Part shown: positions 37,488-49,823 of the stretch, one piece after another | Position numbering within the stretch: position 1 is the stretch's first letter | Layout of the letters: every line of letters starts with the position of its first letter | NCBI GenBank assembly: GCA_003439945.1 | Contig: QVRM01002377.1 | Coordinates: 803,501-867,500, forward strand | DNA: 64,000 nt | Direction: 5' to 3' | DNA from: Dermanyssus gallinae | Lineage: Eukaryota; Arthropoda; Arachnida; Mesostigmata; Dermanyssidae | Notes under the pieces: model-generated | What the model was told of the DNA's origin: nothing | The model's input: the letters and a program-made list of their open reading frames with translations, nothing else | Databases searched by the model: none | Made by a program: the position numbers and the translations under genes

Positions 37488-39885
37488 AAGATTTATTTAC
37501 CTGATCACATGGCGAATTGTATAGGTCGTTTAGGGCGGTCATAGTGCGCTTGTTTTTTCGCTTCTAGACAGCATGGCCGCTGAATCTCAGCAGTACGATT
37601 AACTGTCTCTTCTCAATGAGCATCGCTCAAAAAACTTCGATCAACAGCAGAGATCGAGTCCCCAACACCCCGGTAGGTGACAACCATGACTAGCCCACTC
37701 TTATCCTTATATATATATATATATATGAGAGTAACCTTGCTTTAAAAAGTTGCCCCTGCTTCTGTCCAGACTCCACATTGTCGCGGGTCGCGCACCGTTG
37801 GACAGGCGAATTCTGAAAGAAAGATAGTTAAAATGCGGCAGTCGAAGAAGAAAAGAACGATACGATGCGCCCTCGCAAAAGTTGTTTCGCTACGTCATCG
37901 GTTAACGTCTTAAACGTTCCCAGACTACGGCTGTTGAAAGTCACCTAGACGATGATTACCACTATCCGCACCAACAGCGCTCAAAGAAGGCGATGGGGAA
38001 GGATACGATCGCAAACCGTAAATGACAGGAAACGCCGAAGCGACGAATAAAGGAGTTTATTGGACAACACAACACGGCCTTGAACCCGCCACTTTCTTTA
38101 GAGCTTTAAAGCCTTATTACTGAGTCAGCAGCGAGAAGATCCCGTTAGGCTGGGGGGCTCTCTGGTGAAGATTGAGCCCTGCCTCTATCTAGCTTTTCGA
38201 AGCAGCTTTGGTCAGACAATGCCCCCAGCCTTGAACTAAAGAACTACTGCTTTAGGGATTGCCACCGGTAGTATCTCTGGTTCGGTGGATTTCGTACAAA
38301 GCGTACGAATTGCGGATTGGCGAGTCTTAACCCAGCGTTTCTATGGAGCTGCTAGGCTAAAGTATCGAAGTAGTACAGCCTAAACGTGTATACGACACTA
38401 ACCCTAACACGAGCAGCGCACAGTGTAGCAAACACAAAGAGGACGCGTGAAGGCCTGCCTACAAACATCTGTGCCATTGCGTATAGAGAAACAGTCGGTA
38501 CCAAACAATTATTGTTCCCTTATCCCTTCTTCCCGGAGTTGGGGCATATTTAACTTATAAGGGTGAATATACACACAACACATTTTTAAAAGTGCTTGAT
38601 TGGAAAGCTGAATTAGTTTTTCCCATGGTGACCAGACCATGCGTAATGCTTGCCAATGGAGTGTCACCTAATATTTTATAATTTTTTTTCTTCTTCGTGA
38701 GGTTGACGTAGTTACGTAGGGTCAGTGTGCGGCAACGTCCGCGACTTGTGTAAGGCGAGAAATAAACGCACGCAAGCAACCTTTTTCATCTCGTCCGGAG
38801 ATGCCAAAGTTGACTGAATGCGTCCTACCCACGTACATCTAGGGAACGACCATTTTGTGGCTCTGGTGTTCGATTCTGCTGAGCAAATGCGCAAAACCAA
38901 CCCAGTGCGCCGTTACCACCGACCAATAGAATGTTGTTCGAAGAACACTTCAATATGAGCAAAGCAACAATAGGCAACAATTCCACTTGCATATTGGAGA
39001 TTCTGCAGCAAGCGCAAAGGCAATTGGCAGGCCTTTTGTGCAGCCCATGTCAGGCAATCCAACGTGTGACCTCTGCCAGGGTGTCAAGGTCGACTTTTTG
39101 TCCACCTACACGTTACATCTCCAACATTCTTATTCCACCTTCAAGACAGCTGAATTCGCATTGGTGTCTTATCTCCCTCCTGACTATCTCTCACTCTCTC
39201 TCTCTCCTTCCCTCGATCTACCTTATTCTTATCTCGGAAAGGATACAGGCGTAAAGAAATCGGGACACTTGAAAGCGCTGACAGAGGGGGGAGGTGGGGG
39301 GGGGGGTAAGTGGGGTTGTTACGAAGAGCTCTCAGCGGACGGCAACGGCAATGCTGGCAATGGCGCTGCGGTAGCAGGGCTTGCAGCCACTGCGGGCCTA
39401 CTACGAATCGCGCCGCTACAGCTTGGCGCGGCGGTGCGGAGAGATCATGCAAATTTTTCTGCCCCTTCTTATATAGGCAGCTAGCTATTACGAACGCGGC
39501 CGAGGGGGGGGCGAGGGGAGTCGAAGGGCTAGACGCACGACTTGCTGGATATACGCTCTGAGCCATAGAAAGCTTATACGGCGCCATAGGGCATATGGTT
39601 GGAGCAAGAAAGATTCGACCATGTACTCGTATTTTTATTTATCGGTCACACCGCCACTTTAACATTGCCGCTGACGCTGAAGGAAGTCTTTCGCTCCGCC
39701 GAACGCCAATGAAACCCCTCCCCCCCTTTCAGCCCCTTCCTTACCAACCACCTGCACAACGAAATAACGTCACCGCCATATAGCAGAAATAGGGACAATG
39801 TTTCGGATGAAAGTCAATCTGTATTTGAAGTACGATAGAGAAGCGTTTGATGCTAGAACATGATGGTGCTTCTCTTTATGTATTT

Positions 39886-39898
39886 TTATATATATATG

Positions 39899-39930
<32 letters not shown>

Positions 39931-39931
39931 C
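39886..39931. repeat. interrupted (TA)n microsatellite
   Basis: (TA)n with a GTATTTA interruption, about 45 bases. Confidence 0.95.
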
Positions 39932-40723
39932 TCAACCAACTGCTACAATTGTTTAAGCAAACCTCAGACTAATTACTTATCATAAAACAGGCTTTCATAT
40001 TTATGACCATCGGTAAAAACAGCTCTGCTGCTACCGAAGTTTGTAAGTCGCTGCCGGAGACACACGAGATGCTGGCTTTTGTTCGTTACAACATATCGAA
40101 TTCGGATCTAACCTGATCAGCTTCTGAATAGTCCGCACTGCTTACCTGACTGTAGACTCTGGTCTCCTACCTGCCTTCCCTTCGTTCGCCGCCAAATTTG
40201 CGTCGCATGTTAGTTTCGCCATAATCATAATGAGGTTACTGCAGTACCACAAATGTGAGGAATTTCACGGCGGCAAATTGTCATAACAACATTTGTACGC
40301 GTATTGCCCTAAGTAACAGCAAAACAATAATAACAATGATAACAACGGCAACCAAAAATAGCAAAAACTGCAGTAACCAGTACGCCTGCCTCTGCTGCTT
40401 GCACCACTACCACGACCACTAAAGCGACCACTACGAGAATCCGTACGAAAACTTATCGAGCATACATCATACTACTCGAGTGTCTTAGGAGTTATGAGGT
40501 CGGACTATCCAACGGCAAATCGTCGCGCTTTTTTGTCTGCCGTCTGCAAAATCCCAGAGGCGGTGCTGCTGCCACTGCTTCCGGACGCCGGCTCATGATG
40601 TGGCTTGGGTGACAGGGCGTACCACGGTCTTCGTTCTCGCTTTGGAGCGACGCCAGCGGAGACTGCTATTTGGCACCGAATGGGCAGCGCCAATGGGCCT
40701 CGTTTCACCACTCTCATCGTCAC

Positions 40724-40756
40724 TGACAACAACAACAACAACAACAACAACAACCA
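40724..40756. repeat. (CAA)n triplet repeat
   Basis: About eleven CAA/ACA units. Reads as Thr on the plus strand and Val or Leu on the minus. Confidence 0.95.
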
Positions 40757-42330
40757 CATCGATAGCCGCTAGAGCGTGCCTCAAAGATGCTATGTTCGTT
40801 GCCCTATACCGCCGCAGTCAATTCCCTACTTCATGAGCAAATCAAGCTCTCAAATAATGCGGCTATAGAGAGCGCACGTGCTTCTGCATCATGATTCACG
40901 TATGCTTGTATCTGTCTAGAATGCCGCGCGTACTTCGGGCCTAAAACCGGCTATCTCAGCCCATCGATTTCGTAGCCGTCGTCGCCTATTGCCGATTGCG
41001 ATGACTAGTGACAACGATATTGCAGTCGTTTTCATATGCAGATCATGCGGTTCCTTGCGACACACGCTTCTCTATCTCCTTCTACATATTTCGCTCGCTC
41101 TCAAGACGATTTCCTGCCTATTGCCATCGTTTGCTGCAACCGCCCCAATTTTTACCGCGAGCCAAGAAGTGCGATACTAAACCAAAGCATCGATCATGGC
41201 CCTGTCATTTAATCAGCAAAAATAAATGTAGCGTCAACAGTGCAAAAAGCTACTCAAAGTCGTCACCTTTAACAGCGAACTATCTAAATTGGTCACATCA
41301 CAGAACAACACAGTAGTGTGCGTGACCACATACCGGGTATTTAAACACCGAAATTGCTACCACACAAATGACGTCTGGTCGATAATACGGCTACACTGGC
41401 TCAAGTGAGTTGATTCAAGCAGAATAATGCTACTTATTCAAGTAGAACGTGGTCTAGCATCGAGTCTACCTGTTTTGTATTAAGCATCAGGGTCGAAGGA
41501 TAAGTAAATTACAAAAGCTCGAATACCTCCTATAGATGTTACTAAATATTATTAAAGAGCTAAAAACACGATTATATATACGTATTTTTTTCTTTTATAT
41601 GCTACATGAAATGTGTCGGTCGGTAGCGTACATAGGCATTTCATATGATAAAAGAGAACACTGTCAAGCAGCGCGATCATGGCCCGCGAAGCGATAAAAA
41701 GGAATTTGCCATTTGCAAAAATATGCATACTCTGTGCAAGAACGAGACTCTTTGCTCGGTTTAAATCTCGCGCCAACTTTAGCAGCAACGACCGCCGCCA
41801 GAAATCATCATCGTTGTCAGTCTATACAACCGGCATCTCCCACATAAAGCAGGGATTTTACCTGCATCAGTTACCTCTTTGCATTCGGCTTGTCGTCCAT
41901 CCCGTCCTTGAGGGGCACACATTTGCTCAAGGACGAAATTATCAGAGTGTCAGAGGTTTGCTCTATCCGGGCACAGATTGCCGCGAACGAGCGTGATGCA
42001 GTTGGCGTCACGGCGAGGAAGACCGGGAAAGGTTAGTAAACAGGAACAGCTGAGTTAGGCGATGCCCCAACGAAGCCTCGAAGATTTAGCCTGTACTCAG
42101 TTGATCCCAACTGGGGCTCCCACACGGTTCCTATAATTCCCAGGTCCCCGTACGCCCATCCACCTTCCTGTCGGCGAAGTGCTGATGGCACATCTCCAAC
42201 GTTTATCCCTAAATATGATACGTCTTCGTAGCCTCTTTTCCTGTCGCCCTCATTCTAGCAGACATGTCGTATAGCCTTGCTGTTAGGTTACCACCTCGAA
42301 CGGGAAAATGCGCGCCGCTTCTCTTTCGAG

Positions 42331-42384
42331 GTCACGCATTGCCATGCCGAGAGAACGGCGCGCACTCTCGGCATGGCCCGTGAC
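42331..42384. repeat. 13-bp inverted repeat with outer pairing
   Basis: GCCATGCCGAGAG (42341-42353) and CTCTCGGCATGGC (42365-42377) are exact reverse complements around an 11-base GC-rich loop. Outside them GTCAC (42331) and GTGAC (42380) also pair. A GC-rich foldback of about 54 bases. Confidence 0.85.
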
Positions 42385-43642
42385 GCTACGTACCGCCAGA
42401 CGGTGTAAATCGGTCACCTAACAAGCAACCCAACTGAGGTGCAAGCTTATGGCGCCAGCAACATGTACAAGGTGTATGTACATATATGAGTATACATGTC
42501 TGCATATATGTGTATGCTTGCGCCCAGACAATAATGGGGAAAAGCAACTTTCCCATCGTGCATCTTTCACGCGTGTCTTTTTGTATAACATAATACCGTT
42601 TCAGTATGTAAAGGTGTGTGTGTGTGTGTGTGTGCTACAATGTATCATAGTGATATGTAAATTGTGTACAATGTACGTACTCCTCATACAAGGAAGCGCG
42701 TGTCTAAGCGTTGAATAACTGGGTACAGTCTAGAATTGCATGCTCCGATTTGGCCATTCGCCAAGCAAACAAATCGTTTACGAACTCAAATCGGTCCCCC
42801 ATTCTTTGAGGTACTTTTAGTCACTGGCTTTCTAAGTTTTTGGGGCGTACATCAAAAAAGCGACCTAGCATATCACATTTTGAAAGCTGACCTAGAACGG
42901 ATACGTTACATTGCTCCACGAGTGAGTCTATAGTAGAAACAACGTCAGCTGCTGTCGTGCTTTGAGGGCACGTCAACCACAGATGCATATGTCTCATCTT
43001 CGACCTTGGTTCTCAACGCGCCTCTAAGTTGATTAGATGGGATAGTTCGTTTCTCTATTTAAGTATTACCTGATGTTAGTTTAGACCGGCATAAGCCAGG
43101 TTGGTTTTTATATATAATAGTACAGAAACTATGTATGAGTAGGAAAGGACAATAAGAGATCATTTTAGGTGATTTGGTTAGAAGAGCAGCATCAGCAGCA
43201 GGTTCCGCATCGACGTTACACCTATGTCACCGATGTCACTTAGCGTTGTGGCCCGTTTCATCCAGTGAAAGAAAAAATGGAAAATCCTTACTTTCTCTTA
43301 ACATATCGCTCGCTAGCGTTACCTTCTAACACTTTGGCTGAGGCAACACGGCTCTGATGTTATAAACCACGCTTTTAAGCCAAAATGATATGCACCGCAA
43401 ACAGTAATTGGCAGGGGAACACTACAAACCGTGCCCTGTACGTCAATATTATTTCCCCAGTTCATCATCAGATCCGCCGACGTTCGCAGATGATCGGGTG
43501 TTGCTGCGCGTCGAGTCAAAACTTTGTGAATTTCGTTAAAATCATCATCGCTAGCTGCTCGATATCGATTCTGCTCATGCTGCTGCTCATGTTATTCTTG
43601 TGAATCCCCGTTTGCTGAATCTCGTAGAACCTCCCGTAGAGA
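42385..43642. other. no gene recognised
   Basis: Unique sequence with a (GT)n run at about 42,613-42,633. No domain or RNA gene recognised. Confidence 0.5.
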
Positions 43643-43687
43643 GTGGGAACAACAAAGTACCGTCCCGAGGTACTTTGTTGTTCCCAC
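43643..43687. repeat. perfect 19-bp inverted repeat (hairpin)
   Basis: Left arm 43643-43661 (GTGGGAACAACAAAGTACC) and right arm 43669-43687 are exact reverse complements with a 7-base loop (GTCCCGA). It is the strongest perfect hairpin in the window. It sits at the edge of a GC- and CTG-rich island. It could be a foldback element, a structured RNA or an inverted duplication. Confidence 0.95.
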
Positions 43688-44269
43688 CACCCCCTCCAGC
43701 CAAACGATCCAATGACATTGTTGCCGATGCTGCCGTTGCTGTTGCTGGCGCCGCCCGTGTGTTACCTTGTGTACTAGCTGCAGCGATTGCTTTGCAGACC
43801 GTTCGAGCAGGCAAAAAAGAACAAGGCCCGCCGGCCGGCCGGCCTCAGGGCCCGCGGGTAGAGAACAAGATAAAGTGCGCCATTTGTTTGAAGCTGTGCA
43901 CGTGACCAATCCACTACAGACTAGTCGCATCAGGCCCAGCCGTCGCCGTAGAAAAGGCCTCCAGCTGCCACCTGGCTGCTGTTGTTGTTGTTTCTGATGC
44001 TGTTGGGGACAGTGCCATCGCTGCTGCTGCTGCTGCGGGTGACACCCACTACGCACCACGGATGTGCCCAGCCAAAGGGTGAGTGCCAAGCAACAAGCTG
44101 GCAGAAGCGAGGCGAGCAAGCAAGCAAGCAAACGCCTTTTTTCACCGAAGCAGAGGCAGAGGGACCGCCCGACCTGACCCGTCTGAGCGCAAAACGTACT
44201 TCTTCTTCTAGCTGAAGCTAGGAGCATCGGGCAGCCGAGTCATGTTGGTGCTGTGCTGGCAGGTCGACA

Positions 44270-44332
44270 AAGTCGAAGAGAAGAAGAAAAAGAAGACGAA
44301 GAAGAAGACGAAGCAGCAGAAGAAGGGGAATG
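44270..44332. repeat. GAA/AAG purine triplet array
   Basis: A nearly pure purine run of AAG/GAA units with ACG and CAG interruptions. On the minus strand it reads as a Phe/Ser/Leu run. Confidence 0.9.
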
Positions 44333-44859
44333 TTGGTGAGTGACGGTAGTAGTAATAGTAGTAGTAGCGGCGTCGGCACACGACGTCCTGGAGCACACCC
44401 GTACGATGATAGGCAGGAAGCCAGCCGAACACATATACAGCCGGTGTGCCCAAGCAAAGGGTGCCCAAGTAGGCCGAGGCCACAGACATATGGCAGCTTC
44501 CATACGTTGAGCCTTTCATACGTTCGCGCGTACGGACATGGGGGTAGGTAGGAAATGGGGTGTAGTAGGTCGATCGTATCATCAGTGTGTGGTCCGGAGG
44601 TCATGTTGTTTTTGTGCGAACTAACAACAATCGACGTACAACAAGCTTCGATTGCCTTGGGCTTGTATGTGCATGTATGAGCGAGCGAGCGAGCGAGCGG
44701 ACGGGCGGGGTGCGGGGGGCGCGCGAATCCTGCCTAGCAGCAATAGCATTAACAGCAGTAGTTGTGGTAGCAGCAACAGTACTGCGTCGATAACGACGAA
44801 GTCATGTGTCCGAAAACGACTTATCGCCGCATACGTGGGCGACGGCGGCCGCCGCTCAT

Positions 44860-45012
44860 CAGCAGCAGACAATAACAGCAGCGGCAGCAGCAGCAGCAAC
44901 AACAACAACGACAACGTTAACAACAATAGCAACAACAACAACAATAACAGCAACAACAACATCAACAACATAGCAACAATAGCAACAAAAACAACAATAA
45001 TAACAACAACGG
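44860..45012. repeat. AGC/AAC compound triplet array
   Basis: About 150 bases of CAG, AAC and ATA-type triplets with a loose period of three. Source of long Asn/Ser (plus) and Leu or Val (minus) frames. Confidence 0.95.
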
Positions 45013-45482
45013 TCGGTCGGCCGGGAACTGCTGCTGCTTCTGCAGCACCCAGACTGACCGCACGCAGACGTCCCAAACAAGGCGGCCAATGGGAATAACG
45101 GCGAGCTGTTATCGCCGCCGCCGCCGCCACTACATGGACAGCCAGTTAGCCAGTTAGCTAGCCAGCCAGCTAGCCAACGATGTCTGTCTAAACAAGCTAA
45201 GCTAACCTTGCTCCGAAAAACAACCTCATTTCCTGGAGTACGGCAAGCCGTGGCCAGCGGCCACCGACATCGTTGTCTGGTGGTGGTGGTACTACGACTA
45301 CCGGGCAGCCTGTCCGCCATAAATGGAAAAGCCGCCAGACCTCCCAATTACCGACTCCTTTGACCGTCGTTCGGTCGGTCGGACAGGACTGACTGACTCA
45401 GTAGAAGGATATAGGCCCACAGCCTTCTTTCGTCATCACGTCGCAAGCAAGTTTCGTTCGCGCTGGCAAATACGTAGCACGC

Positions 45483-45591
45483 CACACACACACACACACA
45501 CACACAACAAGTGCTGCAATGATGCTGATCCATAACAAGGTTTAGTTGTTTCATGTATGCAGGTATGTATATATATATATATATATATATA
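45483..45591. repeat. (CA)n and (TA)n microsatellites
   Basis: (CA)n at 45483-45507, about 60 unique bases, then (TA)n at 45567-45591. Confidence 0.95.
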
Positions 45592-46004
45592 ACGTCTTAG
45601 AAGAAGAGGGATGCGCCTACACACAATTATCGAGCGTTCCACTCATCCTAACTTCACATTAGCACACAGCTCCTCGGTGTCAACCAGAACTATATGTCTG
45701 AGGAACCAGCCATTTACATTTTACATTATTTGAACAAACACACTATACTTGCTCTAAGTAGTTGTGGGGTGTTCATCTGGATCTGGCATAGCAAGACAAA
45801 AACAGTCGAGACGAGTTTGCCATTCAGTGACGTGCGTACACTCAAAGCGTCTAGTAGCATCCTAGTAAATCCCTTCTAAGCTAAAATTTTAAAATAATAA
45901 TTCAGTAAAAAACATTTTTTTGACAATCTCTAAAATGATTTTCTTTATGAAACGAGTTGTGGGGCCGCCAATTCTGGTAGGAATAGAATAGTTCATATCT
46001 TAGA

Positions 46005-46016
46005 GGGGGGGGGGGG
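46005..46016. repeat. poly-G homopolymer
   Basis: Twelve consecutive G immediately upstream of the frame that starts at 46,020. Confidence 0.9.
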
Positions 46017-46019
46017 TTA

Positions 46020-46352
46020 ATGACACAGGAATTACAACTTCAATGGGGTTTACCTAGGACGAGAGCGTTTGAGGCTTATACTTTGGAGTGGACGGAAAAA
46101 TTGAAGGGAATTAATTTAGAAATATATAATACGGTAGCGATAACAAGCACGGCCTGGCGAGCAGCAGGATATAAGGGCAGACATTTAACTACGGCGTTTG
46201 CAGCCCACGGGTTTCATCACGTGGTATGCAGCACGGAAGAATTCCACGATCCTCAGGATTGTTGCAGGTGCACGAGGCGCTCTGGCCAGTGCGACAGATG
46301 CCACGCCGCAGCATGTCCTGCAGTTCAGTCAATAGCTGAGCTAGCAAGATGA
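46020..46352 (+). CDS. unrecognised 110-codon Cys-rich frame
   Basis: I do not recognise this protein. It is one of few frames over 100 codons here with no repeat content. The last third is Cys/His-rich: HGFHHVVC, then DPQDCCRCTRRSGQCDRC and HAAACP, which could be a metal-binding knuckle. An AATAAA polyadenylation signal lies at 46431-46436, about 80 bases after the stop, as expected for a last exon or the end of a retro-element frame. Upstream is a TAA stop and a 12-G homopolymer, so the ATG at 46,020 is only the first Met after a stop; a spliced exon starting inside is equally possible. Length alone is compatible with chance in a 64-kb window. It could be a terminal exon, a transposon relic or noise. 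Confidence 0.25.
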   Translation: MTQELQLQWGLPRTRAFEAYTLEWTEKLKGINLEIYNTVAITSTAWRAAGYKGRHLTTAFAAHGFHHVVCSTEEFHDPQDCCRCTRRSGQCDRCHAAACPAVQSIAELAR

Positions 46353-49300
46353 GAAAATACCTACTGACGTGAAGGAAGCACTAGTTGTGTCTGATGTATC
46401 TGTTTATAATTTTACCCAACCTGGGTGTTAATAAACCATAATATCAAATGCTTTTGAGTGATCCCCGGGTATAGAAAAAAAGTCGCTTCTATAAAAAGTA
46501 CTCTTGCTCAGATTAGACTTAACATGTTGCAGCGAGCGCCACTGGTCCACAGTCCTATAATTGTCCCACCTCTATGACTCAGAAAACCATGAATCGTCTC
46601 TTTTATGTTCGCTCATTACCTGATACCATAGCCTATAGAATTACCTAACCGACACCGGAACAGCACGCAGGTGCATTTTTGCTGTTAGGCATTGTTCTAT
46701 GCTACGGCCGGGGGGCAGTACCTGGGGGCCCTCGGGTCTTATCTGTTGGCCTTTCAGCATAGTCTGTCTACCGTTGTTCTTGCCCTCTACTCGAAGCAAG
46801 TCGCTTGTCAGCGAGCCGGCTTTCGGCTGCTGTTGCTAGTTCCGAACACCAACGAGACCCTCGAGGACAGCGGCGAGCGAATGAACGGATACGGCTGTTT
46901 CGCCCCCACAATAGGCCAATGCCACCCAGCCGCCTCGGCCCCCCACCTGTCCGGGAGCAACTACTGGGGCTAGCTAACTGAACGGTCTCAATGTACGGCC
47001 GTCCGTCGTCTATCACAAAGTGCCGCCTATATGAACCAGCAAGCAAATAGTGAGGCGCCAACAGCAGTTGCTTTTTTTTTCTTTTTGTAGAGGTGGAAAA
47101 TGCTTTGCGCACACCCTCCGATGTTGATGGAGGGTAGTGTGGGACTAAACGCCCATCTCTAGCCGTGGGGCCGTGGCCTCTTCGTCGTCCACTGGCGAAG
47201 ATCAAGCATGTTGCGCCGGCGACACCATGCGCACATTTGAGACGAGCCGCATGGAGGGGACGTGAAGGGCACGGAAGGAACGCGGAGAAGGTTGATTAGG
47301 CAAGCCCGTATGGTCTGGTCGGCCTGGCGCGACCCCGCTAAGCACGCGGAGGGTCTATCGAGGGAATATTAAGGCAAGCCTAGACGAAAACGAATGTTAT
47401 GCTCAATGGCGCGTAGTAGCGATAACACTACCAGCATGTTTTCATTTTGTTCGTCTTCAAACGAAGTGCGCACCACTGAAAATGGGACTGCTGCTGACTA
47501 TGCATTCCGTCCTTTGTTTCTCCCTTTCTTCCTCGAGGAAGAAAGAATACGAAAAAAGAAAAAACCCTTTCTTCCCCTTTCCTCGAGAGAAATACGAGAA
47601 ACCAACTGAGCATAGAATACGGTAGTGAGTAAGCAGACCACAGACAGCAGACTTCCCTAGCCACTCACTGTATTGGACTGTCCGCTGTCGCTCTGTATGC
47701 CGACGCGTTGTTTTAGTCGCATGCGCCCACACTCTGCCTAGCAGTCGTCTTCTCCATCTCTGTGTCTGGTCTGTCCCGGCGCACCTCCCTAGTCTCTGGT
47801 CGTCCCTCGTGACCCTTCACGCTCTCCGAATGGTTTTCCATTGTCCCTAGGGAGACGGGGTAGCCACGCCCGTCGTGGTGGCGGCTGACGTCGGAGACGT
47901 TGTCTTCGTCGGCCGCCCATGTTACATGCAGATAGAGGGCATTGTGCAACCATCATGTGTAGAGATAGGAAATGAATCAAAGGCGGCCAAGAGAAGCGGT
48001 GGCGGCCGCCCTGGAGAATGCCGTGATGGTAGTGGTACATTGAGGTGCACCACGTTAACATCGTGCTGCCACGCACAGCGGTCGTTGCTTCGTCTGTGCT
48101 GATTTGCATACAACTCGAGGTCGTCGACGACGACAACGACGACGACGACGACGACTACAACATCGCAACCGCACAACCGGCCAACTTCAACTGACTAACC
48201 AAAAACTCGTTGCCTCTGTCGCGGTTATCTTCTTCTTCATCTACTTCTTGCTTACGTGGGTAGCTCTAATCGGCGGCGGCGGCGGCGGCAATGTGGGAGA
48301 GAATCCTCCGTGACTGAGTGAGCGGGCAAGTCGTGTCCTTTGTAGCACCCGCGACAATTCATGACTGTAAACAAATATTGCAACGACTAGCTGCTTGCCG
48401 ACAACTGACGTGGATCGTGGTGGCGGCGGCGGCGTCCCCGCATTCGCATCGACAACAAAACGACGACGACTTAAGGAACGAATAGGACGCGACCTAGGGC
48501 ATCATCACTGCAAATGCTGACTTCATGTAGAGACCGATGGATGGCCACTAGTGCGCCTTCGCCTGCTGGCCGGCGATGACGACACAACCGGAAGTGAGGA
48601 GCAGACGAAACCTCAACTTCCGCCCGACAACGATGAGCAACCTCTTCCGGAGGCAATGACGCTTGGCGGGGTGATGATGATCATGATGATGGTGATGATG
48701 ATGATGATGATGATCACCATCATCATCATCATGGCGGTGGTTATGAACCGATTTTCACGGGCCGACCATGCTATTAATGTAGGCTAGCTACAAGGCAGTT
48801 CAAGCGTCTTGACCGACTGAGAACTGGTCGGATCCGATATTGAGGGACAGTACGTGAGCATGACCAAGCGTGCGCTATACATCAATGGCTAAGCAATTTG
48901 TGACAGTTTTCTCTTAAGTAATGCATGTTAACCAAATAAATTAACCGAGCCCATGATGGCTGAGCATAGGTCCTTTAAAGAGTAATAGGTAATGTAGAAA
49001 CAGCGTTAGGAGTACTGCATCTAGGCCCTTTTTGAGCCCTGGGTTTGGCGGCCATTGGCCTAACTTAAGCTTATGATCACAGGTAAAGCATACTCTAGCA
49101 CATACATGTTAAGCTTCACCGAATTTTTTATATATAGTTTTTTGTCTAAATCGGCGTTATTACGTTATCGCTCATATTTGAGCCCATACCTAAATGAAAA
49201 CAAATATTTAAGTTAACTCTTTTTGTAGGTCGCCAGGGAATGTCCTGACGCGCATTTATATTCAGCATAACACCGTCCATGGCCAATAACTTTTCCACTT

Positions 49301-49636
49301 CAGGGTCTAAAGCGCATTCAAGTCCGTGTCCAAAAGTCCCTATCAAAATGTTTCGCGTTCTTAATAGCGGCAGTGAGCGAGTCTAAGTTAGCTAGTAGAC
49401 CCTTGTTGGACTCGCACTCAATTACTCCCAATACATATTAGCCCAACGGATTCCAATCGGGGATGTTCGGCCTACAGCTTCGTGCTTGAGAAAAAAAAGA
49501 GAAGCAAATGGAATCGAGCAAATCTATTGGCTTTCGCGGCCTTATAGAGTATTTGCCTGTCTTGTGTAACCAGGAAATTTAACTTGAGGTTCTCGTGAAT
49601 CTAACATGGTCGTATGGCCATATTATGTCCACGCGC
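46353..49636. other. no gene recognised; GC- and triplet-rich part
   Basis: Includes short GAC arrays near 48,121-48,155, a GGC run near 48,272-48,288, a GGC run at about 48,418-48,432 and the ATG/CAT foldback at 48683-48726. A small CCCTCC/GGAGGG hairpin lies at about 47,111-47,138. Frames at 46768-47205 and 47789-48136 lie on the minus strand in GC-rich sequence without motifs. Confidence 0.5.
48672..48732. repeat. (ATG)n array that folds back on (CAT)n
   Basis: ATGATGATGGTGAT (48683-48696) and its exact reverse complement (48713-48726) flank more ATG units. The array flips from ATG to CAT across TGATCACC, so the repeat is its own inverted repeat. Confidence 0.85.
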
Positions 49637-49823
49637 TAGTCGAACCTGGTGACGTGGTGCATTCGCGTGCGCCTCGCGGTCAGAAGAAACACATAGGCGC
49701 CCGGATTCGATTCCCACCGTTACACACTTGTGATTATGAAGTCCGTCTTACGAAGCAATGCGAAAGCAAACCGGGGACGTTAAATGTTGGCTAAGGGTCA
49801 GCCCGAAAAAGTTTTATAAGTTT
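49637..49823 (+). mobile_element. tRNA-derived SINE, copy 3 (older)
   Basis: Same family and orientation as copies 1 and 2 but more diverged. The A-box region reads TGACGTGGTG, the B box GGATTCGATTCC has two changes, and the body has lost several bases around CGAAAGCAAACCGGGGACGTT. It ends GGTCAGCCCGAAAAA. A short duplication, ACGCGC, lies at 49631-49636 and 49824-49829. Promoter damage suggests it is not transcribed as well as the other copies. Confidence 0.8.

Larger units (their letters stand above)
37041..42330. other. no gene recognised
   Basis: Contains (TA)n arrays at 37434-37485, 37709-37726 and 39886-39931, an 11-G run at 39296-39306 and a (CAA)n run at 40724-40756. Frames at 38987-39484 and 39141-39587 overlap on opposite strands and look like chance frames in GC-rich sequence. 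Nothing else recognised. Confidence 0.5.
43688..46004. other. GC-rich, triplet-rich island; no supported gene
   Basis: Dense imperfect triplets: CTG/TTG near 43,720-43,760 and 43,975-44,035, GAA/AAG at 44270-44332, GAGC at about 44,681-44,699, and a long AGC/AAC region at 44860-45012. Frames of 160-210 codons exist on both strands, but they are poly-Gln, Leu, Val, Asn or Ser translations of the same repeats. A (CA)n run lies at 45483-45507 and (TA)n at 45567-45591. Confidence 0.6.

Noticed and set aside
38398..38410. CTAACCCTAAC as a telomere-type repeat
   Set aside because: Only about two units, with no array.
43592..44227. A 211-codon minus-strand open frame, the longest uninterrupted host-like frame on that strand
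   Set aside because: Gln-, Leu- and Arg-rich low complexity made from CTG/TTG repeats; opposing frames are equally open and no domain is visible.
44621..45130. Overlapping frames of about 150-170 codons on both strands
   Set aside because: They translate the AGC/AAC array as Leu/Val on one strand and Asn/Ser on the other; repeat artefacts.
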